Below, one piece after another: positions 7,332 through 14,988 of a DNA stretch of 31,978 nucleotides. The notes under the pieces were generated by a model, which was given only the letters and a program-made list of their open reading frames with translations, was not told where the DNA came from and ran no database searches. Source of the stretch: an uncultured Collinsella sp. (lineage in GTDB: Bacteria; Actinomycetota; Coriobacteriia; Coriobacteriales; Coriobacteriaceae). A program made the position numbers and the translations under genes. How positions within the stretch are numbered: the stretch's first letter is position 1; each line of letters begins with the position of its first letter. The stretch spans positions 1-31,978 of the forward strand of contig CABUMU010000004.1 of assembly GCA_902492855.1 (NCBI GenBank), given 5' to 3'.

Positions 7332-10300
7332 CTACATGTGCTTGCGACGACGATCGCCCAGCGTCACGCCGGCGGCCACGAGCGTAATACCGCCGATAAC
7401 GAAGACCTCACCTGCAAGCGCGGAGGTATCACCCGTCTGGGCAAGTGCACCGTCCGTGGCCTTCTTCTTGGCGACAGGAGCCTTTGCAGCAGCCTGTGCA
7501 ACCTGAGGCTTGGCCTGCGGCTCAGCCTTGGGATGATACTTGTCGTACTCGGCCTGAGCGGCAGCCAGGGCATCCTTGGCATCGCCAAACTCGGCAAGCG
7601 CGGCGGCATAGGCGTCGTTGGCATCGGACAGCTTGGCATCGGCATCGCTCAGAGCAGCCTTGAGGCCAGCGGCGGCATCGACGGCGGCCTTATAGCGAGC
7701 GTAGGCAGCGTTAAGCTTGACCAGCTTCTCGTTGCCCGTCGTGCCCGCGGCAAGGGATGCCTTGTGGTCGACAGCCTCAAGATCAGCCTTGAGCGCCTCG
7801 TCGTTGGCAAGCTCTGCCTTGGCCTTGACGATATCGAGGCTCGCATCGACGACGGCTTCGTTGGCGGCCTCGAGCTGCTTCTGGGCATCGGCGACACCGG
7901 CGACGGCGGCGTCATAGGCGGCCTTGGCGTCGTCGACCGCCTTCTGGGCGCCGGCGAAGCGCTCGAAGGCCTTGTTTGCGCCGGCCAGCTCACCCTCGGC
8001 GGCCTTGGCCTTCGCCTGTGCGTCGGACAGGGCCTGCTTCTTGGCGTCAACTGCCTGCTCGGCGCCCGAAAGAGTGGTCGCGGCGTGCGCGTCTGCGGCC
8101 TGAGCCTTGTCAACGCCAGCCTGGGCAGTGTCGTCGGCCTTCTTGGCATCGTCAAGCGTGCCCTGCTTGTTCGCAAGATCCGTCTTGGCGGCATCGCGCT
8201 TGGCGGCAAGGTCCTTGACCGAAGCAGTGGCGTTGCCATACGCCTCGTTGGCCTGGTCGGATTTTGCCTTGGCGGCATAGCGGGCGCTGCGAGCCTTCGC
8301 CTTGTGAGCAGCGGCGTCGGCCGCCTTCGTCTTGCTGTCAGCAAGCGTGGCGTTTGCCTTATCGAGAGCTGCCTGGGCAGTAGCGGCCTTGCTCTTGGCG
8401 GCATCGAGGTTCTGCTTGAGTGACTCGATGTCGATTCCGCCGAGTGCGTCCTTCGCGGCGTCGTATGCCGTCTTCGCGGCGGCGGTGTCGGACTTAGCCT
8501 TCTCGTACTCACCCTTGGCGGTGTTCATGTTCACATCTGCTGCGGTGAAAGCGTCCTGGGCGGCACCCTGCCCGTTTACAGCTGCGAAGTAAGCTTCCCT
8601 AGTAGTTCCAAAGTTCTTCTGCGCCTCGGCGAGCTTGCCCTGAAGCTCCTTGAGCTGCGCCTTCTGCGCCTGCGTGCCGCCAGCGTTATAGGCAGAATCG
8701 ATGTAGTCGTTGACGAGCTTCTTGAACTCAGAGACCGTGAAATCGGCCTGAGTGTCATCATCGCTGTAATCGAATGCGGTTACCTCGGAATCGGTGTTCT
8801 TTCCGCTACCGGTTGCGATACCGATAGCCGCCGTAGCGGAATCGATAATGTTGAGATAGTGCCCGCAGCCGTCTCCTCTTTCCTTACCGTTCTCATCTTT
8901 TGTACCGGAATACACATCGTTATAGTTTTGGTAGATATAGTACGAATCATAGCGATGAGCTATGAGATCTTTGCCAGCCTCGCTATCCGCACCGTACTTT
9001 TTAATCCAATTCTCGTAATTAACCTTCTCCTGAGTGTAGAGACCAGTGTAGGGCCAGCCGAGGGTATCCTCGGTCTCACCGCCGGAGTATGCTCCGCCGC
9101 CGCCGGCGAGGTTCTCCGCATTATCGAAATAGCAGTTCGAGTGTCTCAAACCATTATTCGATGAATAGGACGCGTTCAGTGCAGCGGCAACAGTCATGCG
9201 GAGACTGACGCTCAGCTCGGACTGTCCGTTAGCCTTGCGGAGATTATTTTGGGTATCGAGATAGGTCAAAGCGTTGCGCAGCTGCTCCAAGGAGAGCGGA
9301 TTGGCGTCGCGAGACATGTCCTGATCGACGTACTTGTCATACCATTCGGCCTTGTCATCGGCGCCGGTCAACGTCGATACGGCATCCTGGGCGTTCTTTT
9401 TCTGCGTGGCTGTGAACTGGCTGCCGCCGATGATGTAGTTCATGAAGCCGAACATACCCTGACTGATGACTTCCTGGTCAACGGTCATGTTGGACTTTAG
9501 GTCTGCAATCTGCTGCTCAAGAGCCTCAACCTGGGCATTAGCAGCGTCATAAGCCTTTTCCGCGGCGTTCGAAGCAGCGCAGGCCGCCTCCCACTCGCTG
9601 CGCTTCTGCTTGCGAACTTCGACAAGCTTATCGTACGCGGTCTTCTTGTCTGCTTCGGTCTGCTGCGCCTTCTCGTATGCGGCCTTGGCGGCGTCGCGCT
9701 CGCTGGCGGCGGCGTTGTACTCCTTATTTGCCGCATCGTATGCAGACTGGGCAGATGCCACGGCGGCATTGGCGGCGTTGGCCTTCTCCTGTGCGGCGGT
9801 GGCGGCAGTCTGCGCGGCCTGCAGGTTCGCCTGTGCGGTGGCGTCTGCAGTCGTCGCGGCTTCGAGCGCGGCCTGCGCGGTCGCGAGCTCGCTGGCGGCA
9901 GTGACCTTGGCAGCCTCGAGCGCGTTCAGATCGATACCCGTGCCCGAGGTCGCGGCATCGAGCGCGGCCTGCGCCTGGTTGAACTTCTGCTGGGCGTTAT
10001 CGCGCGCGGTGGTTGCGGCTGCGAGCGCAGCGGCAGTCTCCTGCTTCTTGGCCTGGGCGGAAGTCAGAGCGGCCTCAGTGTCCTTCTTTTCCTGCTGAGC
10101 GTTGGCCTCGGCAGCCTTGGCCTGGTCCAGATTGGCCTGTGCAGTAGGAACGGCCTTATTGGCGTCATCGAGCTTTGCCTGCGCGTCCTCGACGGCCTTC
10201 TTGGCGGCCTCGTACTCGTCCATACCCATGGCCTCGAGCTTGGCCTGGGCATCATCGAGGGCCTTCTTGGCCTCATCCTGCTTTGCCTTGGCGTCCTTGA

Positions 10301-10844
10301 GCGCCTGGGTCTTATCCTCGACACTCTTGTTGGCCTGTTCGAGCTGATCGTTCAGGTCGCCCAGCTTCTTCTGCTGCAGCTCGGTCTTTTCGACGGCGGC
10401 TTTGAGCTCGTCAATCTTCTCCTGGAGCGCGGCGACTTCTGCTGCGTTCTGCTCGATTTCGTTGTCGCTCACAGCCTGCGAGGCCTGATTCTTTTGCTGC
10501 TGTGCCTGCTTTTGAGACTGGCCCGCCGCGTCGGCCTTCTTCTGGGCGGCATCGTAGGCGGCCTGAGCGTCCTTGAGCTGCTTTGCCGACTCCTCGGCCA
10601 GCTGGGCAGCCGTCTTTACGACCGCTTGGTTACCGGCGGCAACGGTATTCTCTACAGAACTACCCCCCCCCTGAACAGAATCGCCGTTATCGGTTGACGG
10701 TGCGGCGATTGCCGCCAGCGGCGACATGAGCGGCTGAGCGATGAGGCCCGCCGTCAAAACGGTTGCGACGGCGCGGTTGGCAACGCCCTTGACGTTGACG
10801 GCCTTGGCCCGAGGCTCAAAGTGTTGTGGACTGTAGTTTGCCAT
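7332..10844 (-). CDS. Cell-wall-anchored CAP/SCP-domain surface protein with long coiled coils
   Basis: The 1170-residue protein has a secretion signal (about residues 20-48, ending AAIAAPS). An Ala/Lys/Glu/Asp-rich coiled coil of heptad character runs from about 75 to 450. A central globular region lies at about 455-700, and a second alanine-rich coiled coil at about 720-1120. The C-terminus has a sorting-type motif LAQTG near 1138, a hydrophobic helix and an RRRKH tail. The globular region matches the CAP/SCP fold: LRHSNCYFDNAENLA near 566, NYENWIKKYG, and GDGCGHYLNIID near 660, with the histidines and glutamate in family order. The role is probably adhesion or host interaction at the cell surface; bacterial CAP activity is poorly known. 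The start is ATG at 10844 with AAGGGAGA upstream. The CAP-encoding part (about 8750-9200) is AT-richer than the coiled-coil parts, suggesting a modular origin. LAQTG departs from LPxTG, so sortase use is inferred. Confidence 0.85.
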   Translation of the reverse strand: MANYSPQHFEPRAKAVNVKGVANRAVATVLTAGLIAQPLMSPLAAIAAPSTDNGDSVQGGGSSVENTVAAGNQAVVKTAAQLAEESAKQLKDAQAAYDAAQKKADAAGQSQKQAQQQKNQASQAVSDNEIEQNAAEVAALQEKIDELKAAVEKTELQQKKLGDLNDQLEQANKSVEDKTQALKDAKAKQDEAKKALDDAQAKLEAMGMDEYEAAKKAVEDAQAKLDDANKAVPTAQANLDQAKAAEANAQQEKKDTEAALTSAQAKKQETAAALAAATTARDNAQQKFNQAQAALDAATSGTGIDLNALEAAKVTAASELATAQAALEAATTADATAQANLQAAQTAATAAQEKANAANAAVASAQSAYDAANKEYNAAASERDAAKAAYEKAQQTEADKKTAYDKLVEVRKQKRSEWEAACAASNAAEKAYDAANAQVEALEQQIADLKSNMTVDQEVISQGMFGFMNYIIGGSQFTATQKKNAQDAVSTLTGADDKAEWYDKYVDQDMSRDANPLSLEQLRNALTYLDTQNNLRKANGQSELSVSLRMTVAAALNASYSSNNGLRHSNCYFDNAENLAGGGGAYSGGETEDTLGWPYTGLYTQEKVNYENWIKKYGADSEAGKDLIAHRYDSYYIYQNYNDVYSGTKDENGKERGDGCGHYLNIIDSATAAIGIATGSGKNTDSEVTAFDYSDDDTQADFTVSEFKKLVNDYIDSAYNAGGTQAQKAQLKELQGKLAEAQKNFGTTREAYFAAVNGQGAAQDAFTAADVNMNTAKGEYEKAKSDTAAAKTAYDAAKDALGGIDIESLKQNLDAAKSKAATAQAALDKANATLADSKTKAADAAAHKAKARSARYAAKAKSDQANEAYGNATASVKDLAAKRDAAKTDLANKQGTLDDAKKADDTAQAGVDKAQAADAHAATTLSGAEQAVDAKKQALSDAQAKAKAAEGELAGANKAFERFAGAQKAVDDAKAAYDAAVAGVADAQKQLEAANEAVVDASLDIVKAKAELANDEALKADLEAVDHKASLAAGTTGNEKLVKLNAAYARYKAAVDAAAGLKAALSDADAKLSDANDAYAAALAEFGDAKDALAAAQAEYDKYHPKAEPQAKPQVAQAAAKAPVAKKKATDGALAQTGDTSALAGEVFVIGGITLVAAGVTLGDRRRKHM
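10663..10671 (-). repeat. Nine-G homopolymer within the surface-protein coding sequence
   Basis: A run of nine C on the plus strand reads as nine G in the coding strand and encodes the end of Gln58 and Gly59-Gly61, shortly after the signal peptide. With ten G the next codon is TAG. With eight G the frame reaches TAG after four further codons. The tract is therefore a perfect on/off switch site if it slips. Confidence 0.9.
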
Positions 10845-11151
10845 GGCTTTCTCCCTTTGACACGGATGTATCCATACGTATCAAACGGTAGCTGTCGATT
10901 TTTGAATTCTGTTGCGCAACATTGGTCACCAGCGAATTTTTTGAAATTCGCGCTCTCGTGCTTCACAATTTCGTCACATATGTAGGAGCTGGTGCGTCAT
11001 ATTCTTGCGGGATCGAATTGAGCCTGTGATTTGCATTTGCTCTCGCGTCATCCGCTCTATCGGATTCCGCATCCAACAGACACCCCGCCCGCCACGGTGT
11101 AGAGTTAGGACAACGGGCGCGTTGCGCGGACCGCGCTGGAACGAGGTGGAC
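10845..11151. other. Divergent intergenic region with palindromes
   Basis: These 307 bases separate the surface-protein gene (minus) from the DUF389 gene (plus). They hold an 8-bp inverted repeat, GCGAATTT (10932-10939) with AAATTCGC (10944-10951), the palindrome GTTGCGCAAC (10911-10920), and ATACGTAT (10874-10881). A possible plus-strand promoter is TTGAAA (10941-10946), a 17-base spacer and CACAAT (10964-10969). No convincing ORF is present. The region is AT-richer than its flanks, as expected for divergent promoters. Confidence 0.4.
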
Positions 11152-12291
11152 ATGGAACTCGACAAACAACAGATCAAGCGACTACGCGAGCGTCATCATC
11201 GGCGTCACGGCATCCGCCCTGCTCATAGCGAGGCCATGGAGAACGCCACCCGCTTCCTAAAGCGCGCATTCAACATTCGCGAGGGTCGCGCGCCCTACCA
11301 CGTAATCCGCAAGCGCTTTGTAAACGGGGCACGCCTGACCGGCTCCCACCTATGCATCCTCATCATCGCCATGCTCATCGCGAGCATCGGCCTCGATATC
11401 GACTCGGACATCGCCATTGTAGGTGCCATGCTCATCTGCCCGCTCATGGGCTCGGTCCTTGCCATGGCATACGGCATCGCCACGCTCGATCGCGAGATTA
11501 CCCTTGAGGCCGTCGCGAGCTTGGCTCTACAGATGGCCTTTTGCCTGGTCACGTCCACGCTGTATTTTAAGCTCTCGCCCCTTGGCACCACCACGGCCGC
11601 CATCATCGACAACTCGACACCCACAATATGGGACCTTGCCGTCGCGCTCGCGGGCGGCTTTGCGGGCGGGCTGGGCAACTCGCGCGATCAGGAGCCTTCG
11701 ACGCTCATTGCCGGCGTAGCCGTGGCGACCGCGCTCATGCCGCCCCTGTGCGCGGCGGGTTATGGCATTGCCATCGCGAGCGGGTCGTTGTTTCTCTCGG
11801 CGCTCTACGAGTTTGGCATCAACGTAGTCTTTATCGCACTCGCGGCCGAAGCCGTACTACTTCTTCTGCGCGTGCCGCTCAAGCGCGACCTTAACGGCGA
11901 CGGCGTTGTGACCGCCGAAGAAGACGCCGAGGTCAACGAGCTGTCACGCAAGGTGCGCCGCCGCATCATTGTGGGCACGATGATCTTTGCCATCCCCTGC
12001 ATTGTTATGACCGCGGGTTCCATTGGCTCGGCGCAGGCCGGCGTGCAGGACGGCTACGGTGTCACCGAAACCACGCGCGAGCTTGCCGCGGTGCTGCCAG
12101 GCTTCAAGGATTACACCGTCGCCGTCGAGACCTCGGCCACCGAAGGCGATGAGGAGGGCATCGTCGAGCGCGAGATTGTCGCCCATGTGACGACAGGCGA
12201 GACGCTTGGGGCACACGACCGTCACGTCGCCCGGAAGCTCATCGACCTCAATGTGCCCGAGCTCGATCGCGTGGAGTTCGATGTGAAGTGA
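11152..12291 (+). CDS. DUF389-family membrane protein with an EF-hand loop
   Basis: The 379-residue product belongs to the DUF389 (TIGR00341-like) membrane proteins of unknown function. Family features are GAMLICPLMGSVLAMAYGIA near residue 95 and AGVAVATALMPPLCAAGYGIA near 190, within about six hydrophobic segments. A soluble C-terminal domain follows from about 310. Between membrane segments, residues 246-257 read DLNGDGVVTAEE, a textbook 12-residue EF-hand calcium loop with Asp1, Asn3, Asp5, Gly6, hydrophobic position 8 and Glu12. The start is ATG at 11152, since GAGG lies five bases upstream; an earlier in-frame start at 11005 would add an Arg/Pro-rich tail without a ribosome binding site. 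The gene is divergent from the surface protein and apparently monocistronic. Confidence 0.85.
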   Translation: MELDKQQIKRLRERHHRRHGIRPAHSEAMENATRFLKRAFNIREGRAPYHVIRKRFVNGARLTGSHLCILIIAMLIASIGLDIDSDIAIVGAMLICPLMGSVLAMAYGIATLDREITLEAVASLALQMAFCLVTSTLYFKLSPLGTTTAAIIDNSTPTIWDLAVALAGGFAGGLGNSRDQEPSTLIAGVAVATALMPPLCAAGYGIAIASGSLFLSALYEFGINVVFIALAAEAVLLLLRVPLKRDLNGDGVVTAEEDAEVNELSRKVRRRIIVGTMIFAIPCIVMTAGSIGSAQAGVQDGYGVTETTRELAAVLPGFKDYTVAVETSATEGDEEGIVEREIVAHVTTGETLGAHDRHVARKLIDLNVPELDRVEFDVK

Positions 12292-12366
12292 TGCCGGCGG
12301 GGGGATGAATGCCTGCACGGACGCAAGTTACGACGAGGCGCAGATGCGATACGGACACGAGCAAAT

Positions 12367-12407
12367 AGCGGGGTGCAGTTCACACCCGCGCCCCGTTCGC
12401 TGTTTTA
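12367..12407. terminator. Possible bidirectional terminator
   Basis: GCGGGGTG and CACCCGC pair with one bulged G around CAGTTCA, and AGCG/CGCT extends the structure. TGTTTTATT follows on the plus strand and TATTTGCT on the minus strand. It lies between the convergent DUF389 gene and the 149-residue protein gene. Confidence 0.45.
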
Positions 12408-12417
12408 TTGCCGTGAA

Positions 12418-12867
12418 TCAGACGTCCGCATCGACATCGCCAGACTCCACCGTAAACGCCGGATCGGTGCTCACAAGATAAAATCGGGTCACCTTGCTAT
12501 CTCTAAATAGATAGAGCTGGCCCTGCTCGCGTCGGCGTGACATATACGCCACGTGGACCGTACCGAATTCTTCGCCGTTTTCCTTCTTTAATATCAGGAT
12601 GTTGGGGTCATCCGTACGCTTAAACTGCCCGTCAACGCAGCTGTCGTCTTTGTCGACCAGTTGCCACCGATGGTTATCCTCTTCAAGAAAGGCCAGGGTT
12701 TCCAGACTCGTCTTGTCGTCCCGATAGTAACCGTCAATGGCAAACCCTTCGGAAGCGCATTCCTGCATATAGGACGTTTCTCGGCTTATAGCAAACAGCC
12801 CTGTAGCGCCCAGGAGCACAGCCAGGCAGACCACTGCAAGGGTTATCGAAATAGCACGGCGACCCAT
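12418..12867 (-). CDS. Small membrane-anchored protein of unknown function
   Basis: I do not recognise this 149-residue protein. Residues about 5-27 (AISITLAVVCLAVLLGATGLFAI) form one hydrophobic segment after MGRR, so it is a signal anchor or uncleaved signal peptide; there is no lipobox cysteine. The rest is a hydrophilic, probably extracytoplasmic domain of about 120 residues with two cysteines (near residues 37 and 77) that could form a disulfide. ATG at 12867 has no good ribosome binding site of its own. Instead it lies one base after the stop of a 12-codon ORF with a strong ribosome binding site, suggesting translational coupling. The base composition is more AT-rich than the neighbouring housekeeping genes. 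Confidence 0.65.
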   Translation of the reverse strand: MGRRAISITLAVVCLAVLLGATGLFAISRETSYMQECASEGFAIDGYYRDDKTSLETLAFLEEDNHRWQLVDKDDSCVDGQFKRTDDPNILILKKENGEEFGTVHVAYMSRRREQGQLYLFRDSKVTRFYLVSTDPAFTVESGDVDADV

Positions 12868-12868
12868 G

Positions 12869-12907
12869 TTAGCCCAACCGATAGTTGTTTAACGGAGCGC
12901 GAAACAT
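12869..12907 (-). CDS. 12-codon leader ORF coupled to the small membrane protein gene
   Basis: The ORF encodes MFRAPLNNYRLG followed by TAA. GGAGG lies eight bases before its ATG, the only good ribosome binding site in the region. The stop is separated by one base from the ATG of the 149-residue protein (TAACATG), an arrangement typical of termination-reinitiation. The peptide has no attenuator-like run of one amino acid. An alternative is that an ancestral longer N-terminus was cut by a frameshift. Confidence 0.45.
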   Translation of the reverse strand: MFRAPLNNYRLG

Positions 12908-12954
12908 ACCTGGAACCTCCGATGTCAGGGGGAACGTCGCCAGCAGACTAGCGA

Positions 12955-12989
12955 CAGCCATATGCTTCTTTTATCAAACCATATGGCTG
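12955..12989. repeat. 10-bp inverted repeat
   Basis: CAGCCATATG (12955-12964) and CATATGGCTG (12980-12989) flank a 15-base AT-rich centre. The repeat lies between the small membrane protein and the sulfotransferase remnant. No U-run follows either arm, so it could be an operator or an mRNA hairpin. Confidence 0.5.
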
Positions 12990-13057
12990 CTACTCGCGGA
13001 GGGGATATCGGCGAGCGGCGTGTTTTCATACTCCATTGGTCAAACCTAAGCGCAGCC

Positions 13058-13561
13058 CTACAGCTCGTACTTGTACACGCGGTAGATATACTTTTCGGCT
13101 TCCATCTCGTAGGTAGCGATGGGCAGACCGCAGCGGTCGTACTCGGTGAAGGTCTTGGCCTGACCCGATGCCACGAGCATGCTGTTCGAATTGCCGACGC
13201 GCTGCACACTGCTAACGTAGCCCGAGAACGGCACCGCGATCTGGTCTTCGAGCCCGTAGGTGCGTGCCACCTCGTCCACCGTAAAGATGCGCCCAAACGA
13301 ATGCGAGCCGCGGCTGTAGTCGGTCACCACCGCGGCGCCCAGCTGGCCCCAGTCGAACTTGGGATAGCTCTCGGCCGCACCAAAGTTGTTGTCGTATAGC
13401 AGCACCTGGTAGCGACCAGTCGCTGCCGTGTCAGAACTCGGCAGATACGTCACGCTGTGCTGGCCTGCATTGAGCGAGAAATCGCCCTGGGCCTGCAATA
13501 ACTTGTCTTCAAAGCCAGAGCCAGCCCATTGCCACTCCTTTCTATTTCTGGGTCCATCTTC
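13058..13561 (-). pseudogene. C-terminal remnant of an aryl-sulfate sulfotransferase
   Basis: The open frame of about 168 codons resembles the C-terminal part of bacterial arylsulfate sulfotransferases (ASST/AssT), which transfer sulfate between phenolic compounds: AGQHSVTYLP, VLLYDNNFG, VPFSGYVSSVQRVGNSNSML, and a YIYRVYKYEL end. Full-length members are several hundred residues. Upstream the frame closes at a TGA (13562-13564), before any family N-terminus. The only in-frame start near the 5' end is a TTG at 13498 without a clear ribosome binding site. The signal peptide and most of the beta-propeller are missing, and the next gene starts its stop codon 52 bases beyond. I read it as a decayed, 5'-deleted gene. 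The family call is from remembered C-terminal motifs. Confidence 0.65.
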
Positions 13562-13615
13562 TCACTGCTGGCGGCCGAAAATGATCCGTTTTCCTCCGAC
13601 CCCGAGGGATCGTTC

Positions 13616-14575
13616 TTAGTACTTGAAGAAGCCCTCGCCCGAGCTTTCGCCCAGCTTGCCTTCGTCGAGCATTTTCTTGAGGACGGAGGCCATGGCCTTA
13701 AAGTTGTAGGGCATCATCATCTTCTTGAGCAGCGGGCTCACCAGGCCCGGCACCTTCTGATACTGCATGACGATGTTGTAGGCCGTCTGAATACCCACCG
13801 TGTCGAATACGCGGAACGGGCCCTTGGGAGCGCCGGTGCCACGCGTCCACGCGAGGTCGATGCTCTTGGGATCGCTCACGCCCGAGACATACAGGTCAAG
13901 GCCCGAAAGCAGCCACGGTACCAACATGGAGTTGAGCAGATAACCGTTCTTTTCCTTGTTGACGGGCAACGCCAGCATACGGATGTCGTTGGCAAAGTCG
14001 ACGAGTTCATCGAAGTAGCGCTTGTCGGTCTGGTCCTGTGCCATGACCTCGGTCATATTGTTCTTCCAGATGGAATTGGCAAAGTGCAGCGACAGGTACT
14101 TCTCGGGGCGGCCGGTGTACTTGGCAAAGGTGCTCGGTAGCAGCGTGGAGGAGTTAGTCACGACGACGGTCTTTTGCGGGAGGACCGGGGCGAGTTTCTT
14201 GTAGAAGTCGATTTTTGCCTGGGTATCCTCGGCCATAGACTCGATGACCAGGTCGGCGTCGGCCACGGCCTTGGCGAGGTCAAGCTCCAGCTTGAGTGTG
14301 GAGTAGGCACGCTCGACGGCGGCGAGTGCCGCCTCCTTGTCGAAGGGCTGGCCGCTATCGGCGATACCGGCGCACCACTCGCCCGTGCCGTCCGCCATGC
14401 CCTCGATAGCAGCGATGTACTCCTCGCGCACATGATCGATCTTGGGCTGGGTGCGGCCGATGCTGCCCTTGCTGCGCAGCCAAATCGTCACATCGAAGCC
14501 ACAGTAGGCAGCCTGAAAGGCAATCTGGCTTCCCAACACGCCGCCGCCGGCAACACAAACGGTCTTGTAGCTCAT
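13616..14575 (-). CDS. 3-hydroxyacyl-CoA dehydrogenase
   Basis: This 319-residue NAD(P)-dependent dehydrogenase interconverts 3-hydroxyacyl-CoA and 3-ketoacyl-CoA, in beta-oxidation or in the reverse direction for butyrate-type fermentation. The Rossmann loop is GGGVLGSQIA at residues 10-19. IESMAEDTQAK and TNSSTLLPS follow, then LSLHFANSIW with the catalytic-type histidine, and a C-terminal domain with TGAPKGPFRVFDTVG and a GEGFFKY end. The length matches the single-domain Hbd type, although the region around residues 45-80 is longer than usual. The start is ATG at 14575 with GAGAGGA upstream. No thiolase or crotonase is adjacent, so the pathway is not fixed by context. The large activase gene lies upstream on the same strand but behind a terminator. 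Confidence 0.88.
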   Translation of the reverse strand: MSYKTVCVAGGGVLGSQIAFQAAYCGFDVTIWLRSKGSIGRTQPKIDHVREEYIAAIEGMADGTGEWCAGIADSGQPFDKEAALAAVERAYSTLKLELDLAKAVADADLVIESMAEDTQAKIDFYKKLAPVLPQKTVVVTNSSTLLPSTFAKYTGRPEKYLSLHFANSIWKNNMTEVMAQDQTDKRYFDELVDFANDIRMLALPVNKEKNGYLLNSMLVPWLLSGLDLYVSGVSDPKSIDLAWTRGTGAPKGPFRVFDTVGIQTAYNIVMQYQKVPGLVSPLLKKMMMPYNFKAMASVLKKMLDEGKLGESSGEGFFKY

Positions 14576-14988
14576 GGAACGGTCCTCTCTTACGTAATTC
14601 CATAGATGTGTATTTATTCAACCGTAAGGATGACGCGCGCTGGGGGTGGGTTCTATAAACGGATGGTTTTTTGCCGCGAACGGCAACACCTGTTCATTAT
14701 CTCTCGATTTTGGAGGCCCTTTTTAGCGCTGCTGGACCGCTTTTTCAGAAGTGCGGGGAAAAATCGAGTTTCGCCGACCAGACCGGATTTTTTGACAACA
14801 AAACCGCAGGTCGCGAGAGTCTAAAAAGGCGGTGTGCTCGGAAGGTTCGCGTTTTCCCCGCACTTTCGAAATTCGAGTCCATGGAAGGCTGCGACAAAGC
14901 GATTTACGCAGCATATATCCATCAAAAACGGGTGGTAGCCGGTACGGCTACCACCCGTTTGTCTCATATCTAGCCCAAAGCAGGCCAG
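14576..14988. other. Intergenic region with a 14-bp inverted repeat pair
   Basis: These 413 bases hold no convincing gene. AAGTGCGGGGAAAA (14749-14762) and its exact complement TTTTCCCCGCACTT (14852-14865) face each other across 89 bases. Each is followed in its own direction by a short ATCGAG or CGCGAA-like extension. The enclosed segment is rich in T and A runs. The activase terminator lies at the right-hand end (14926-14960). The pair looks like a small dispersed element or a decayed mobile unit rather than a promoter. Confidence 0.5.
14926..14960 (-). terminator. Terminator of the activase gene
   Basis: A perfect 15-bp stem, 14926-14940 with 14946-14960, has the loop GGTAC. On the minus strand it ends in CCCGTTTTTGATGG, with the U-run expected of a Rho-independent terminator, 29 bases after the activase stop. 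Confidence 0.88.

Noticed and set aside
7188..8423. A 411-codon glycine- and leucine-rich plus-strand frame opposite the surface protein
   Set aside because: Its repetitive Gly/Leu composition is the mirror of alanine-rich coiled-coil codons; the sense frame has signal peptide, CAP motifs and anchor.
10663..10671. Sequencing error in the nine-C run as the full explanation
   Set aside because: The nine-C length keeps a 1170-residue frame open with sensible domains on both sides, so the assembled length is consistent; length variation in reads remains the needed test.
14606..14973. Small plus-strand frames of 72 and 100 codons in the gap before the activase gene
   Set aside because: They have no ribosome binding site, run through the inverted repeats and the activase terminator, and show no domain.
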